This document shows positions 20,996-32,866 of a DNA stretch of 64,000 nt, piece after piece. The notes below the pieces were generated by a model. That model worked only from the letters and a program-made list of their open reading frames with translations. It was not told the origin of the DNA and ran no database searches. Source of the DNA: Ahaetulla prasina (lineage: Eukaryota > Chordata > Lepidosauria > Squamata > Colubridae); contig NC_080544.1 of the NCBI RefSeq assembly GCF_028640845.1, forward strand, positions 57,302,711-57,366,710, given 5' to 3'. The position numbers were made by a program, and so were the translations under genes. Positions within the stretch are counted from its first letter, which is position 1. Every line of letters begins with the position of its first letter.

Positions 20996-23744
20996 AATAA
21001 AGAATCATCAAAATATCAGGAAAGAGGAGGAATTATGAGAATAAACCCAAGCCTTTACTGAATTAACAACTTTCCTATTATTATTTGTGTTGGTCTTTTC
21101 CTTTGGTTTATAGATAGCTCCCCTATCATTGCATAATTCCATTTCTCAGCCAGACTAAGCATTAGCTGATGGAGTTTCAACAATTAAATCACCGGCAACA
21201 GGTTTGTTGTTTGAACACAAGAACTGAGCAGATGGCTTGAAGTAATTCTAACCAACTACCAAAAGATCAGCTCTATCACTAGTGATTCAACTGGAACTGA
21301 AGTTTTGATGGTATGGAAATTATCCAGGAAGTATCTCATCCAACAGAGTTAGGAATAGATTTAAGATATGAGGAATAGAGCATGTTTGTTTCATACTTTT
21401 CAAAAGTACAAATAGTAATTTGTATCATCAGCATGTAGATGGAAGAAAGCAGGCTGTGGTTCATATCTAGACTTTTCCAAAAGCAGTAAAACACAAATGG
21501 CAACTTTGTTTGAGAATTCATTTCCACCAGCAAGAAAAATTGGTCATATCCTAATTCCAATAACAACTAATTAATGCCTTATTTATGATTCCAGATTGCT
21601 TTTTGAAATATTTCTTCCCAGAATAGTCATCCCGCTCAGGATTTACAGAATGTGTGCCAAGAATGTAGAAAATATTAATTATGTCATAATTATATTGAAA
21701 TAATCTTATTTCCAATTGCTTGTGTGAATACACAAGCAACTTTTTGTTTCTGTGCCCAATAGGAAAAAATACCTTAATTTGAAATCCATCACAGCATATA
21801 AGATCTAAGAAGCAAAGTCTTAAATTAAAAGGGACAAATGAAACATTAAGATCTTCTGAAACCCTCATCACTTTGTTACAATGACAAACCAAAGGGCATA
21901 AAAACTTTCAGGCTCCAAAAGCAATTTATTACTGTGGTCTACACACTTGGGAAGGGAGAAGGGGAAAATTCAAAACCACATACCCATCCTACATTATAAT
22001 ACTTTGCCATTACATTTATGATAAAAATAATTAAGTAGACAGCGTATGAGACTCTAAGATGCCTACAGTACAGAAAGGATCAGGATGAGAAGAGTAAATG
22101 TAAATGTTCAGAGAACAATAGTGCTGATTGAATATAGAAGACTAGGCAGGTCAATAGAGCAAGAAAAGCTATTATGGCTGATAATATGCCCTACAATAAG
22201 ATTTGTCACTGAAATAGCTGTGATAGAGAAAGATAGCTTTCACCAGTATAAAACATTCTGTCACTTCTCTTCTCATTTTCACAATAAGAAACCTGATATC
22301 ACTATTTCTTGAGGGATTTCTTGGTTGCTCAGTAACAATATAAAAACTTAAAAAAAAAAATACAAACAGCAGATGAATTCCTATTGTTAGCTTAATTTAA
22401 ATTCCAAAGGTCATATTAACCTGGATACAGTGCTCATTGATTATGTGAATACATTCAAGAACTATGTAGTCAAGGTGAAGTCTACTAATTGTTTCCTAGC
22501 TAGGTGAAACTTCATACTTTATCACTACTGAATGGCTTTGAATTATGCACTCTTCTGCCTGGCGAAACAGCTACGTAAACTGATGAGCAATCCAGACATG
22601 TAAATTGATTTTCTTATTCTGAGTTCTGATTCCTGGTGACTAATTCTTCTCTTATCTTTGGGATATTGTAAATGTGACTACTAGATTTAGGGACTTAAGA
22701 CTTCCTAAGTAGATGAAGCCAGCTCAGGGTCAGAATCTAAAAAAACCTTGCTAATTGAGAAGTGAAGTTTACACCCTTGTTTGCCCTCTTTCAATCTAGA
22801 TGTTATGGACATATACAGTATGTAGTGTTTACAGCAAAGTAAATCCATGTTCCTCTTTCCCTTTCTGTATCCCCTCCTCCCCTTCTCTCTCTCTCCCCCA
22901 TCTTGGAATCCTACTCACCATACAACTGAGAGACACAAGGTTAAAGAAATATTTTTAAAGGCATTGTTTTTTTTTTCTGTTGTCAGACAGACTTAAAGAT
23001 ATAAAGATTTCAAAGTAGAAACTCTCAGTAAAATATTTTTCTCAAAATACTATTTAAAATTATTGGCGTATTCATCCAGAAATATCATGTGGGAATAAGG
23101 TGATACAGGCTTGTAAAGTGATATTCTCAATTATGACATTAGTAGTCAAATTTGAATATCTTTTTTAAATGTTATACCATGATACATGGGTATATACAGT
23201 ATACGTACTTTCTCAATATAGCAGCGAAACGTTTCCATTTTAGTCATAAAATTACATATTACACAATACCCAGAGAACAGTGACCAGACAATGAATTTGG
23301 GTGGGAAGATGGCGTCATATAAATTTAATAAATTAAATAAAATAATGTAACAAAATAAAATAATTTTAGATCCCCAGAAAAAGGAGAGATGTGAGATCAC
23401 CCACTTGCACTCCAAGTAACTGCTCCCATGAAGAAGGAAATGAGACCTTTGTGGTTGGCTTGTGAGTTGAATGGCTGGGAGTTGAGCAATTAAGCTCACA
23501 ACTGTAATGAGGCCTATATGGCCAGGTCAATAATTTAAGATGTAACTAATTTATAGCTAAAAAGAGCTTTTCTAAGTAACAGGATGAAAATTCCACCTGG
23601 TGAGTCAACTTGAAAAAACTTGAAAAGTTTTTAATTGTAATATCATAAAGATAGCCACCAGAAAAGTGGCAAAAGCAGGGTCAATGTTAGTGGTATTCTT
23701 ATTTACAGTTAATAGAAAGATTTAAAATATACAAGAGTTTATTA
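20996..23744. other. Unassigned
   Basis: Only small low-complexity runs (poly-T near 22971, pyrimidine-rich 22855-22900). No element ends or coding motif recognised. Confidence 0.4.
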
Positions 23745-24579
23745 TTTTGAACACTGTAAAACTGAGTTTGAAATATAATTGTGTACAGTTGATGAACATG
23801 TAGTTGCTAAAATGTATAGACTTTTATTGAAATTTGAAACAGAAAAACAAATAAAAGAATGTTTTAATAAATAAACTAAAATAAATAAAAGAATGTAAAC
23901 AAAAATAATTTTGATTACGATATAAAGCTGGAATAATTGGGAAAAAATGCTCAAAAGGTCTGAGATTTACAGCATGTTATAATCTTAAAGAGTATTTCTA
24001 TAAAGTGATAAATCTTTAGTATATAACACCAAATAATTTGTCTGGAATGTACAAAGGCATTTCAAATTTATGTTGGAAATGTGAAAAAGAGGACACATGT
24101 TTGTTAGCATATTTGGTGGATACGTAAAAGAGCTAGAAAAAATTGAATTCAAATGTGTGTGCATGTATAAATGATATATTTTGAATATCCTCTGAATTAG
24201 TGTGTGTATTTGAATCCAACATATATAGACAGTTGACACCAGAAATTTTTCTTTCAGGATTGATGAACTAATAGTTGGAACAGACTCATGGAACTTTATT
24301 TTTGTACATAAGTGCAGTAAAATTACTGTATTACCCAGATGGAATTATTTGACACTACCCACAATGGATGAATGATTGGTCAAGATGATGGAACTTGCTG
24401 AGATGCCTAAATTGATTTACTTAATCAGAGAAAATATCTAAGTTTATTCCTGAGTGGAAACCAATTATGGGTATTTTGCACAAAACAGAAAAAAATGAAC
24501 TATGGTTATTGATTGGACAGAATAGATCAGTGTTGGCGAACCTTTTTGGCACCAAGCGCCAAAACAGAAGCATGTGCGC

Positions 24580-25997
24580 CAGGGGTGGGTTCTAAATTTT
24601 TTTGCTACCGGTTCTGTGGGCGTGGCTTATTTTGTGGACGTGGCTTGATGGTCATGTGACAGTGAGTGTGGCTTGATGGTCATAGGCGTGGCCAACTCAA
24701 TGTCTCTCATGTCAAGGGGTACCTCGCCTGGCCCCTCCTCTCTTAGCCATTCCTTGTCACACCCAGCCTCAATGTATTTATAGTTCTGCAAAAATGTTGT
24801 TCACCTTTTTTCAACTTTATTATCTACATACTATAGATCAGGGGTCTCCAAACTTGGCCACTTTAAGACTTACGGACTTCAACTCCCAGAATTCCTCAGC
24901 CAGCTTTGCTGTCTTAAAGTCTTAAAGTGGCCAAGGTTAGAGACCCCTGCTATAGATGCACTTTCATGGACCACTGAAAGGAGGAAATGGCTCACATGCT
25001 TTGCCCAAGAGTGTGAAAGGAACAGTCTTTTAAGGGACTGCTAGAAAGGAGGGGGGGAGTATTTTCCAAAGCACCAGAAGGCAAAACAAGAAGCAATGGA
25101 TGGAAACTCAACAAAGAGAGAAGCAACCTAAAACTAAGGATAAACTTCCTGACAGTGTGAACCTATATAGGTTTCAGTCATAATTTCACATATAAAATAG
25201 CCATTCATGTAATACAACCTGCATATTGTCCAAAACAATCATTAGTATTATGGCTGATGTTTGACAGCAAGCCTAAAATCCCCATTCCCTCCCCACTCCA
25301 GGGGAAGGTTACTTCAAAATCCCATTTCTTCCCCACCCCACTAATCTGTTCTGGGAAGGAATCAAACTCCCCCCTCTTCATTTCCCAAATAAAATATCCC
25401 AAATATTTAAGGAATAATCAAGCTGCTAGCAAGGAACCTGCCTGGAATTCCACATTCCTGCCAGCTGCATAAAGGAAACTTTGTAAGCAGAAAACAGCTA
25501 CCGGAAGTTCGGCTCCATTTACAAGCAGGCAGAAAACTCATCAAAGACAGGATACTTCACAATGGAAATCACCGAAACCTTTTTAGAAACACAAAGCCCA
25601 TGTTGCACAAACCCCAAAACTTCAAAAACATTGAACCATATAAAAATTCCTCCTCTTATCCAATTTGTTGCTCAGCTGACTCAGAATGGAGTTCTAGCCG
25701 CTCTGTCAATTTAAAACGACAGTGTTTTCCACCCCACCCCCCCTTCTTCTTTGCCAAGCAATCTCCTGGCTGAGAAGCAGCCGATCAATTTAAAGGGACA
25801 GTGTCTTGTTTTTTTCCCCTCTTCTTTGACAAGTGAGTCTTGATTTTTTCCTTCTAGCCGATCAGCTGAGAGTCGGGAGGCAGCAACAGATTGGGGGCGG
25901 GGCCAGGCAGAATTTTTACTACCGGTTCTCCGAACTACTCAAAATGTTTACTACCGATTCTTGCAAACTGGGGAGAACCGGTAGCAACCCACTACTG
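24580..25997. mobile_element. hAT family B, middle element of the nest
   Basis: The ends 'caggggtgggttctaaa' and 'ggtagcaacccactactg' plus a perfect 8-bp duplication atgtgcgc (24572-24579, 25998-26005) define a 1,418-bp element inside hAT A. It is related in reverse orientation to 19050-20671, including the CR1-derived stretch at about 25025-25160. No transposase is encoded. Confidence 0.92.
24839..24949. mobile_element. Palindromic hAT MITE, innermost element
   Basis: A 111-bp element with ends 'caggggtctccaaacttggcc' trimmed by mutation on the right to 'ggccaaggttagagacccctg', and a perfect duplication ctatagat (24831-24838, 24950-24957). Most of it can pair with itself. Confidence 0.93.
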
Positions 25998-26419
25998 ATG
26001 TGCGCACACACGGGGGAGTGCCAGAAACCAGAAGAGCAGTTCCATGGGATGCACACACAGGAGCACCGGAAACTGGAAGAGCAGTTCCCTGGCATGCATG
26101 CAGGTGCCGGGAAGCTGAACTTCTGGGTTCCAGCATACACATGAGCCCCGGTCACCTGGTCTTCCAGTTTCTGGCATGCATACACATATGACCAGCTGGC
26201 CAGTTGCACATGTGCACACCGGAACCAGGAAGAGCAACGGGCAATGGCTGGCATGCCCAGAGATATGGCTGTGCATGCCACTTCTGGCACGCATGCCATA
26301 GGTTTGTCATCACTGGAATAGATCATAGAAAGAAGACAGTTACATTGTAACCATAGAGTAAAAGACAAATTTATAATTCTATATATAACTGCTATAAAAA
26401 AGATCGGAATTTACTATGT

Positions 26420-26516
26420 ATTTTTTTTCTTTCCTATTTTTTTCTACTTTTTCATTTCTTGCACTTTTTTCTTTCTTTTTGATTTTTTTTCTTTTTTCTT
26501 TCTTTTTCTTACTTTA
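26420..26516. repeat. Pyrimidine-rich tract
   Basis: T with scattered C; part of the L1 3' UTR. Confidence 0.85.
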
Positions 26517-26575
26517 CATTAGTTTGTACTGTCCTTTTTAAAATATATATTTAATAAAATAATTATATAAAGAAA

Positions 26576-27008
26576 GAAAATAATTGAAATACAGATTACT
26601 TTAATTATATCTCAAGAAAGATTACTTTTCTCATGCATACTCTATGATTTAGCCTATGGGATAACTTAGAGGAACCAGATCAATAGTTCAACAAATGAAC
26701 AGAAATGTTAACATGTGTTCCTCTATGTAACAGGACACAAAGGATACAACATTCCCAAGAATATGGGAGGAGGGATTTGTGATCTTAAGAACATAAGCAC
26801 TCCTGGCAGGAAGGCAAGCTGTTCAACCATCTGCTCTGTACAATTATTATTGTCCCAAATGCAACCTGGCTTGCTTTGAAGCAACCCAGACTACTCAAAT
26901 CCAATCTAAATCTTCATCTTGAGTCTCCAGGTCACAGCACAGTGAAGAGCTACAGGTGCACAAAACTCTGAAATATGTATTCCCGCATTAGGAACATCGA
27001 GAATTGAA
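26576..27008. other. Unassigned left flank of the 1-kb duplication
   Basis: No repeat ends or coding motif recognised. Confidence 0.4.
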
Positions 27009-28036
27009 TGACTTCTCTAATCTGCTATGGACAAGATGAACATACTTCAACCTCCTGGTATAAATGGCTTTTAAAAGGTCAGGCTAAATAGTGAAGTGAT
27101 AACAATTACTTCATTAAAAATTAAATATGATAATTACACTTTTAGAAATAGCACCACTGTCACTGAAAACATACGGGGTGGTATGGCTCATTCTGTAGAG
27201 TATTTCATTACATGTAATCCAAAAAACCCTTTAGATGACTCTTGACAAATATATGGTGATTATCCCATAGACAGTATTTATAAAGTACAAAAAGCACTTT
27301 ATATTATATAGCATAGCTTGATTAAAAGGTTTCTTGACAATATAAACAAAATAGTTTAATCTGTGAAGAAAATGACCAATTTAATAAACATCACAATTCA
27401 ATTTAACTGTAGATAAATTCCATCTGAATATTTTGAAAAGCTCTTTTTGAAATGCTGTCTACATGCAGTCTATGAGTTTATTTTGAAAAATACCTTGAAG
27501 ATCTTTCTTCCAAGAAGGCAACTTATAAATGTGCATGAGTTGATCATTCTTCATCATAAAATAGCTCTACAATACTACTGCAATAGTGTAATATTTATTT
27601 TAATCCAATGGTTGATTAAATACCAGCCTTCCATTACTTGGAAACCTCTGCACTTTTAAATTAGATAAATTTAAATAAGTATGACACAGTATCCTGTATT
27701 AATCTTGAAAAATGCTTTATTATTCCAACTGCTTTATAATGAAGAACAACACACTGAAAATCAAAGCTATGCAATCTCTTTCAAGGGCTACATTTGGTCT
27801 TTGACCAATATATATTTTTATTTGTTTAAAAGATTTACTGCATTTTTCAGTATATGGTCCGGAGCTTTCTATAAGAAGCTCTGGACCATAATACGCACCT
27901 AGCTTTTGGGGAGGAAAACAAGAAAAAAAATCTGCCGCTGCCTCCCAGAATCCATAGGTATTCATCTGGCTAGCATCCTTGCAGCAAACAGCTTGGTTAG
28001 CTTCAGCACGTTATCACAGCTGATTTAGCATGAGCA
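27009..28036. repeat. 1,028-bp direct repeat, left copy
   Basis: Reading both copies base by base I found one difference from 30317-31344 (G at 28028, A at 31336). The right edge is exactly where the antisense CR1 begins. It includes the first 199 bp (27838-28036) of the mariner-type MITE present complete at 31146-31963. Confidence 0.95.
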
Positions 28037-30316
28037 TAACATAACATAACATCAGAGTTGGAAGGGACCTTGGAGGCCTTCTAGTCCAACCCCCTGCCCA
28101 GGCAGGAAACCCTACACCATCTCAGTCAGATGGTTATCCAACATTTTCTTAAAAATTTCCAGTGTTGGAGCATTCACAACTTCTGAAGGCAAGTTGTTCC
28201 ACTTATTAATTGTTCTAACTGTCAGGAAATTTCTCCTTAGTTCTAAGTTGCTTCTTTCCTTGATCAGTTTCCACCCATTGCTTCTTGTTCTACCCTCAGG
28301 TGCTCTGGAGAACAGCCCGACTCCCACTTCTCTGTGGCAGCCCCTGAGATATTGGAACACTGCTATCATGTCTCCCTAGTCCTTCTTTTGTTAAACTAGA
28401 CATACCCAGTTCCTGCATCCGTTCTTCATATGTTTTATCCTCCAGTCCCCTAATCATCTTTGTTGCTCTTCTCTGCACTCTTTCTAGAGTCTCAACATCT
28501 TTTTTACATCGTGGCGACCAAAACTGGATGCAATATTCCAAGTGTGGCCTTACCAAGGCATTATAAAGTGGTACTAGCACTTCACGTGATCTTGATTCTA
28601 TCCCTCTGTTTATGCAGCCCAGAACTGTGTTGGCTTTTTTAACAGCTGCTGCACTGCTGGCTCATATCTAGATGGTTATCCACTAGGACTCCAAGATCCC
28701 TCTCACAGGTACTACTATTGAGCAAGGTACCACATATACGGTACTGGTGCATTTTGTTTTTGGCCTAAATGTAGAACCTTACTTTTTCACTGTTGAATTT
28801 CATTTTGTTAGATAGCGCCCAATGTTCAAGTCTGTCAAGATCTTTCTGTAACTTGAGCCTATCTTCTGGAGTGTTAGCTATTCCTGCCAGCTTGGTGTCA
28901 TCTGCAAATTTGATGAGTTCCCCATCTATCCCTCGTCCAAGTCATTGATGAAGATGTTGAAGAGTACTGGGCCTAAAACAGAGCCTTGGGGTACTCACTG
29001 CATACTTCCCTCCATGTGGATGTAGTTCCGTTGAGGACTACACGTTGAGTGCGGTTGGTCAGCCAGTTACGAATCCATCTGGTGGTGGTGCTGTCTAACC
29101 CACATTTTCTACTTTATCTAGTAGTAGGTTATGGTCTACTTTATCAAATGCTTTACTGAAGTCCAAGTAAATTATATCAACAGCATTCCTCTGGTCTACT
29201 AATTTTGTCATTTTGTCAAAGAATGCGATAAGATTAGTCTGGCATGATCTGTTTTGACAAACCCATGTTGGCTTTTGGTTATTACTTTGTTTGCTTCTAG
29301 GTGTTCGGTGATTCGTTGCTTGATTATCTTTTCCAGAATCTTCCCCGGTATTGAGGTCAGACTGATAGGTCTGTAGTTTCCTGGATCTGTTTTTTCCTTT
29401 TTGAAGATGGGAACTACATCAGCTCTTTTCCAGTCCTCTGGCAGCTCCCCTGTGCTCCAGGATCTTTGAAAGATATAGTTCAGTGGTTCTGAGATCACGT
29501 CTGCCAGTTCCTTCAGAACCTTGGGGTGTAATCCATCCGGTCCTGGTGATTTGGACTCGTCTAGGGTAGACAGGTGTTCACTTACCATTTTCTTCCCTAT
29601 TTTAACTTGTGTGTCTAATCTGTGTTTTGTAGTGCTGTTTTTGATAGGTTGGATTGTTTTTTCCTTTTGTGTAAAGACAGATGCAAAATATGAGTTAAGT
29701 AGATCTGCTTTCTCCCTGTTGCTTGTCATCTTCTTGCCACTTTCTCCCAGCAATGGACCAATTGTTTCCTTGACTTTTTTCTTGTTTTTAACATGTTGGA
29801 AGAAGCTTTTTTTATTATTTTTTACTTTTGTCGCTAGCCTTTGTTCATTGTGAGCCTTAGCTTTCCTCACTTCATCTTTACAGGCTCGGGCTGTTGCTGA
29901 TATTCTGCCTTAGTTATTTGCCCCTCTTTCCACTTTTTATATTTGTCCTTTTGTCTTTCAATTTGTCAGATAGTTCTTTATGCATCCATGCTGGTTTCTT
30001 TTGTGATCTACTATTTTCTTCTTCATTGGTATTGTGTTAGACTGTGCTTTTATAATCTCACTTTTCAAAATTTCCCAAGCTTCTTGTGTTGTTTTCCCCC
30101 TGAGGATTCTCATCCATTGAATCCTTCTCAAGATCTCTCTAAGTTTATTGAAATTAGCTCTCTTAAAGTCCAAGACTCTAGTTTGACTTTGTTCTACTAC
30201 TTGTATTTGCTTAATGTTGAATTCCAATATTGCGTGGTCACTTGCCCCAAGGTTCCTGTAGCTTCAACACCTTCTATCATTTCATCTCTGTTAGTGAGAA
30301 TTAAGTCCAATATGGC
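28037..30316 (-). pseudogene. CR1 LINE, 5' truncated, antisense
   Basis: On the minus strand the element ends in an (ATGTT)n-like tail (28037-28052 here) and the CR1 3' UTR. Reading 5' to 3' it starts near the end of the endonuclease, with the conserved 'GASDHAILEFNIKQ' at about 30203-30244. It then gives a linker, an RT region with 'DESKSPGPDGLHPKVLKEL' and 'WKRADVVPIFKKE' (220-codon open frame 29208-29870), the catalytic 'FADD' at about 28898-28909, and the C-terminus 'NNLPSEVVNAPTLEIFKKML' (28112-28369). Frameshifts separate these blocks. The missing 5' part includes ORF1 and most of the endonuclease. The frames are better kept than in other LINEs here, so it is among the younger insertions. 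Confidence 0.92.
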
Positions 30317-31344
30317 TGACTTCTCTAATCTGCTATGGACAAGATGAACATACTTCAACCTCCTGGTATAAATGGCTTTTAAAAGGTCAGGCTAAATAGT
30401 GAAGTGATAACAATTACTTCATTAAAAATTAAATATGATAATTACACTTTTAGAAATAGCACCACTGTCACTGAAAACATACGGGGTGGTATGGCTCATT
30501 CTGTAGAGTATTTCATTACATGTAATCCAAAAAACCCTTTAGATGACTCTTGACAAATATATGGTGATTATCCCATAGACAGTATTTATAAAGTACAAAA
30601 AGCACTTTATATTATATAGCATAGCTTGATTAAAAGGTTTCTTGACAATATAAACAAAATAGTTTAATCTGTGAAGAAAATGACCAATTTAATAAACATC
30701 ACAATTCAATTTAACTGTAGATAAATTCCATCTGAATATTTTGAAAAGCTCTTTTTGAAATGCTGTCTACATGCAGTCTATGAGTTTATTTTGAAAAATA
30801 CCTTGAAGATCTTTCTTCCAAGAAGGCAACTTATAAATGTGCATGAGTTGATCATTCTTCATCATAAAATAGCTCTACAATACTACTGCAATAGTGTAAT
30901 ATTTATTTTAATCCAATGGTTGATTAAATACCAGCCTTCCATTACTTGGAAACCTCTGCACTTTTAAATTAGATAAATTTAAATAAGTATGACACAGTAT
31001 CCTGTATTAATCTTGAAAAATGCTTTATTATTCCAACTGCTTTATAATGAAGAACAACACACTGAAAATCAAAGCTATGCAATCTCTTTCAAGGGCTACA
31101 TTTGGTCTTTGACCAATATATATTTTTATTTGTTTAAAAGATTTACTGCATTTTTCAGTATATGGTCCGGAGCTTTCTATAAGAAGCTCTGGACCATAAT
31201 ACGCACCTAGCTTTTGGGGAGGAAAACAAGAAAAAAAATCTGCCGCTGCCTCCCAGAATCCATAGGTATTCATCTGGCTAGCATCCTTGCAGCAAACAGC
31301 TTGGTTAGCTTCAGCACGTTATCACAGCTGATTTAACATGAGCA
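30317..31344. repeat. 1,028-bp direct repeat, right copy
   Basis: It starts immediately at the 5' truncation of the CR1 and runs without a break into the rest of the mariner-type MITE. This copy therefore holds the original right-hand context, and the left copy the original left-hand context. Confidence 0.95.
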
Positions 31345-31963
31345 GCTGATTGGCGGTTGGATCCACCTCTTGGAATACCACCGATCAGCTGTTCCAGGCA
31401 GCGGGATCTTCGCCACACATTGCTGCTGTTGTAGTCTATCACTACCTCCGCATGCCCCATTTTCAGCCCACGTGCATCCCATTTTTGGCCTCCATGCATC
31501 CCATTTTCAGCCTCTGCACACCCATTTTCAGCCTCTGCACTTCCTATTTTTGGCCCATTCCAGGCAGCGGGGATCACTGCTGCTGCCTATCACCACTTAT
31601 CACCCCCACCACCTATCACTGCTTATTGCCGCCATCGGCTATCGCTGCCAATTGCTGCCGCCTATTGCCAGTGGCGATCAGTGGTGATAGGCAGTAGCAG
31701 CAGCAATCCCCACTGCCTGGAACAGCCCAAAAATGGGTCACATGGAGGCTGAAAACAGGGTACACAGAGGCCAAAAATAGGTTGTGCGGAGACCAAAAAT
31801 GGTGTGTGCAGAGGTCAAAAATGGGGAACATGGATGCTGAAAAGGGCTGAAGGGTGGGGGCCGGTGGGTGGGCAGGGCTTTGGCAACATTCACTCTATAA
31901 GACACACAAATATTTCCACTCACTTTTGGGGGGAAAGTGTGTCTTATAGACCCAAAAATATGG
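31146..31963. mobile_element. Mariner-type MITE with internal inverted minisatellite arms
   Basis: The ends 'ctgcatttttcagtata' and 'gacccaaaaatatgg' resemble the 'GGTATTTTTCGGACTATAAG' type of Tc1/mariner end, next to a TA at 31144-31145. Inside are about 20-bp repeats built on 'cccattttcagcctc' (31447-31560) and their complement (31728-31842), flanking a 'ggcagcgggg...' centre, so the core can fold into a long imperfect hairpin. No transposase. Confidence 0.7.
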
Positions 31964-31966
31964 CCG

Positions 31967-32445
31967 CACATCTTAAGCAACTCTGGATGGCTCACAATAA
32001 TAATAAACCAATGAATAAAAAACTCATAATAAAAACAGTAAAAGAATAAAGCAAAATCTTGTACTATACTTACCCACAAGGATTCCAAAAGATCAGTGGG
32101 GGACAGGGACTTTTGAATCACCAATGTCACACAAGTTAGCAGCAGCTTTGGAAAAGTCATGCTTCTGAGGTCCCAATAGATGACAAGATTTCAGGAAGGG
32201 GACTAGAGTATTCCCACCCTATCTTATCTAGTAGGACAAGCCTATTATTCTTACTGGCAGGTCGTTCCACAAATAATCAGGTCCCACATCATATAGGTCT
32301 TTAAAGGTAATAACCAACACTTTGAATTAATCTTGGAAGAAAACTGGAACCTAGTGCAGCTCATGCAATAAGTGTTAAATGGCCAAACCTATAGGCACCC
32401 AATGCTGTATGTGCACTGCATTCTGACCCAGTTGTGACAACAACC
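31967..32445 (-). mobile_element. L2 LINE 3' portion, old, antisense
   Basis: On the minus strand 32250-32370 parallels the L2 at 48425-48515 ('cactaggttccagttttctt', then 'ggttattacctttaaag'). The remainder is diverged 3' sequence. Confidence 0.6.
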
Positions 32446-32450
32446 AAAAA

Positions 32451-32512
32451 GGAAGGAAGGAAGGAAGGAAGGAAGGAAGGAAGGAAGGAAGGAAGGAAGG
32501 AAGGAAGGAAGG
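32451..32512. repeat. (GGAA)n microsatellite
   Basis: About 15 perfect tetramer units. Confidence 0.97.
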
Positions 32513-32866
32513 ATTTCTTATAATGCTTGCCAACTTTCCACAAGCAAAATCAAAAGGGAAGTCAACAGGAAGTCAGAAGTCACTCCCATTCTCAGTGCAT
32601 TATACCGCAACAATTTTTGATTCAAAGTACCTCAAATTGGCTAATGTATGTATGAAAATGTATGAAATGAGAATGTATGAAAAATCTGATTACTGCTATG
32701 AAACTGGAATTTCTAGGTGACCCAATGAGGCATAGGTTGTCTAGTTCTCCTTATCATCTTAAATAATATATCAGGTTGAAAAATAAAGAGCTTTTAGTAT
32801 AACAACATCGGTTCCTTTTCATTCTAATATTAGCCATGCAAAATATAATTCTTGTTTCCTTTAAAC

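Larger units (their letters stand above)
24528..26315. mobile_element. hAT family A, outer element of a nest
   Basis: The ends 'cagtgttggcgaacctttt' and 'ataggtttgtcatcactg' are inverted repeats. A perfect 8-bp target duplication, gaatagat (24520-24527, 26316-26323), places its insertion in the L1. Without the inner element its own sequence is about 370 bp. No transposase. Confidence 0.92.
23745..26575 (+). pseudogene. L1 LINE ORF2 C-terminus and 3' UTR, split by a hAT nest
   Basis: The + strand reads in pieces 'KGLRFTACYNLKEYFYKVI' (about 23955-24015), a cysteine motif 'CWKCEKED' (about 24073-24096), and near 24360-24500 'MNDWS', 'WNLLRCLN' and 'FIPEWKPIMGIL', matching the order in squamate L1 ORF2 C-termini. 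Coding ends at the hAT insertion (24528). After 26316 the L1 resumes for a short coding tail and then a T-rich 3' UTR (26400-26530) ending in an AATAAA-like segment near 26555. Stops and frameshifts are numerous. The 5' limit is uncertain because the front is very diverged. Confidence 0.7.

Noticed and set aside
25833..26368. Overlapping frames of 100-149 codons on both strands
   Set aside because: They run across hAT A and B ends and CpG/CA-rich hAT interior; no transposase motif.
27009..31344. LTR retrotransposon with 1-kb LTRs flanking CR1
   Set aside because: The repeats lack TG...CA ends, the interior is a CR1, and the right copy continues into a MITE that it only partly contains.
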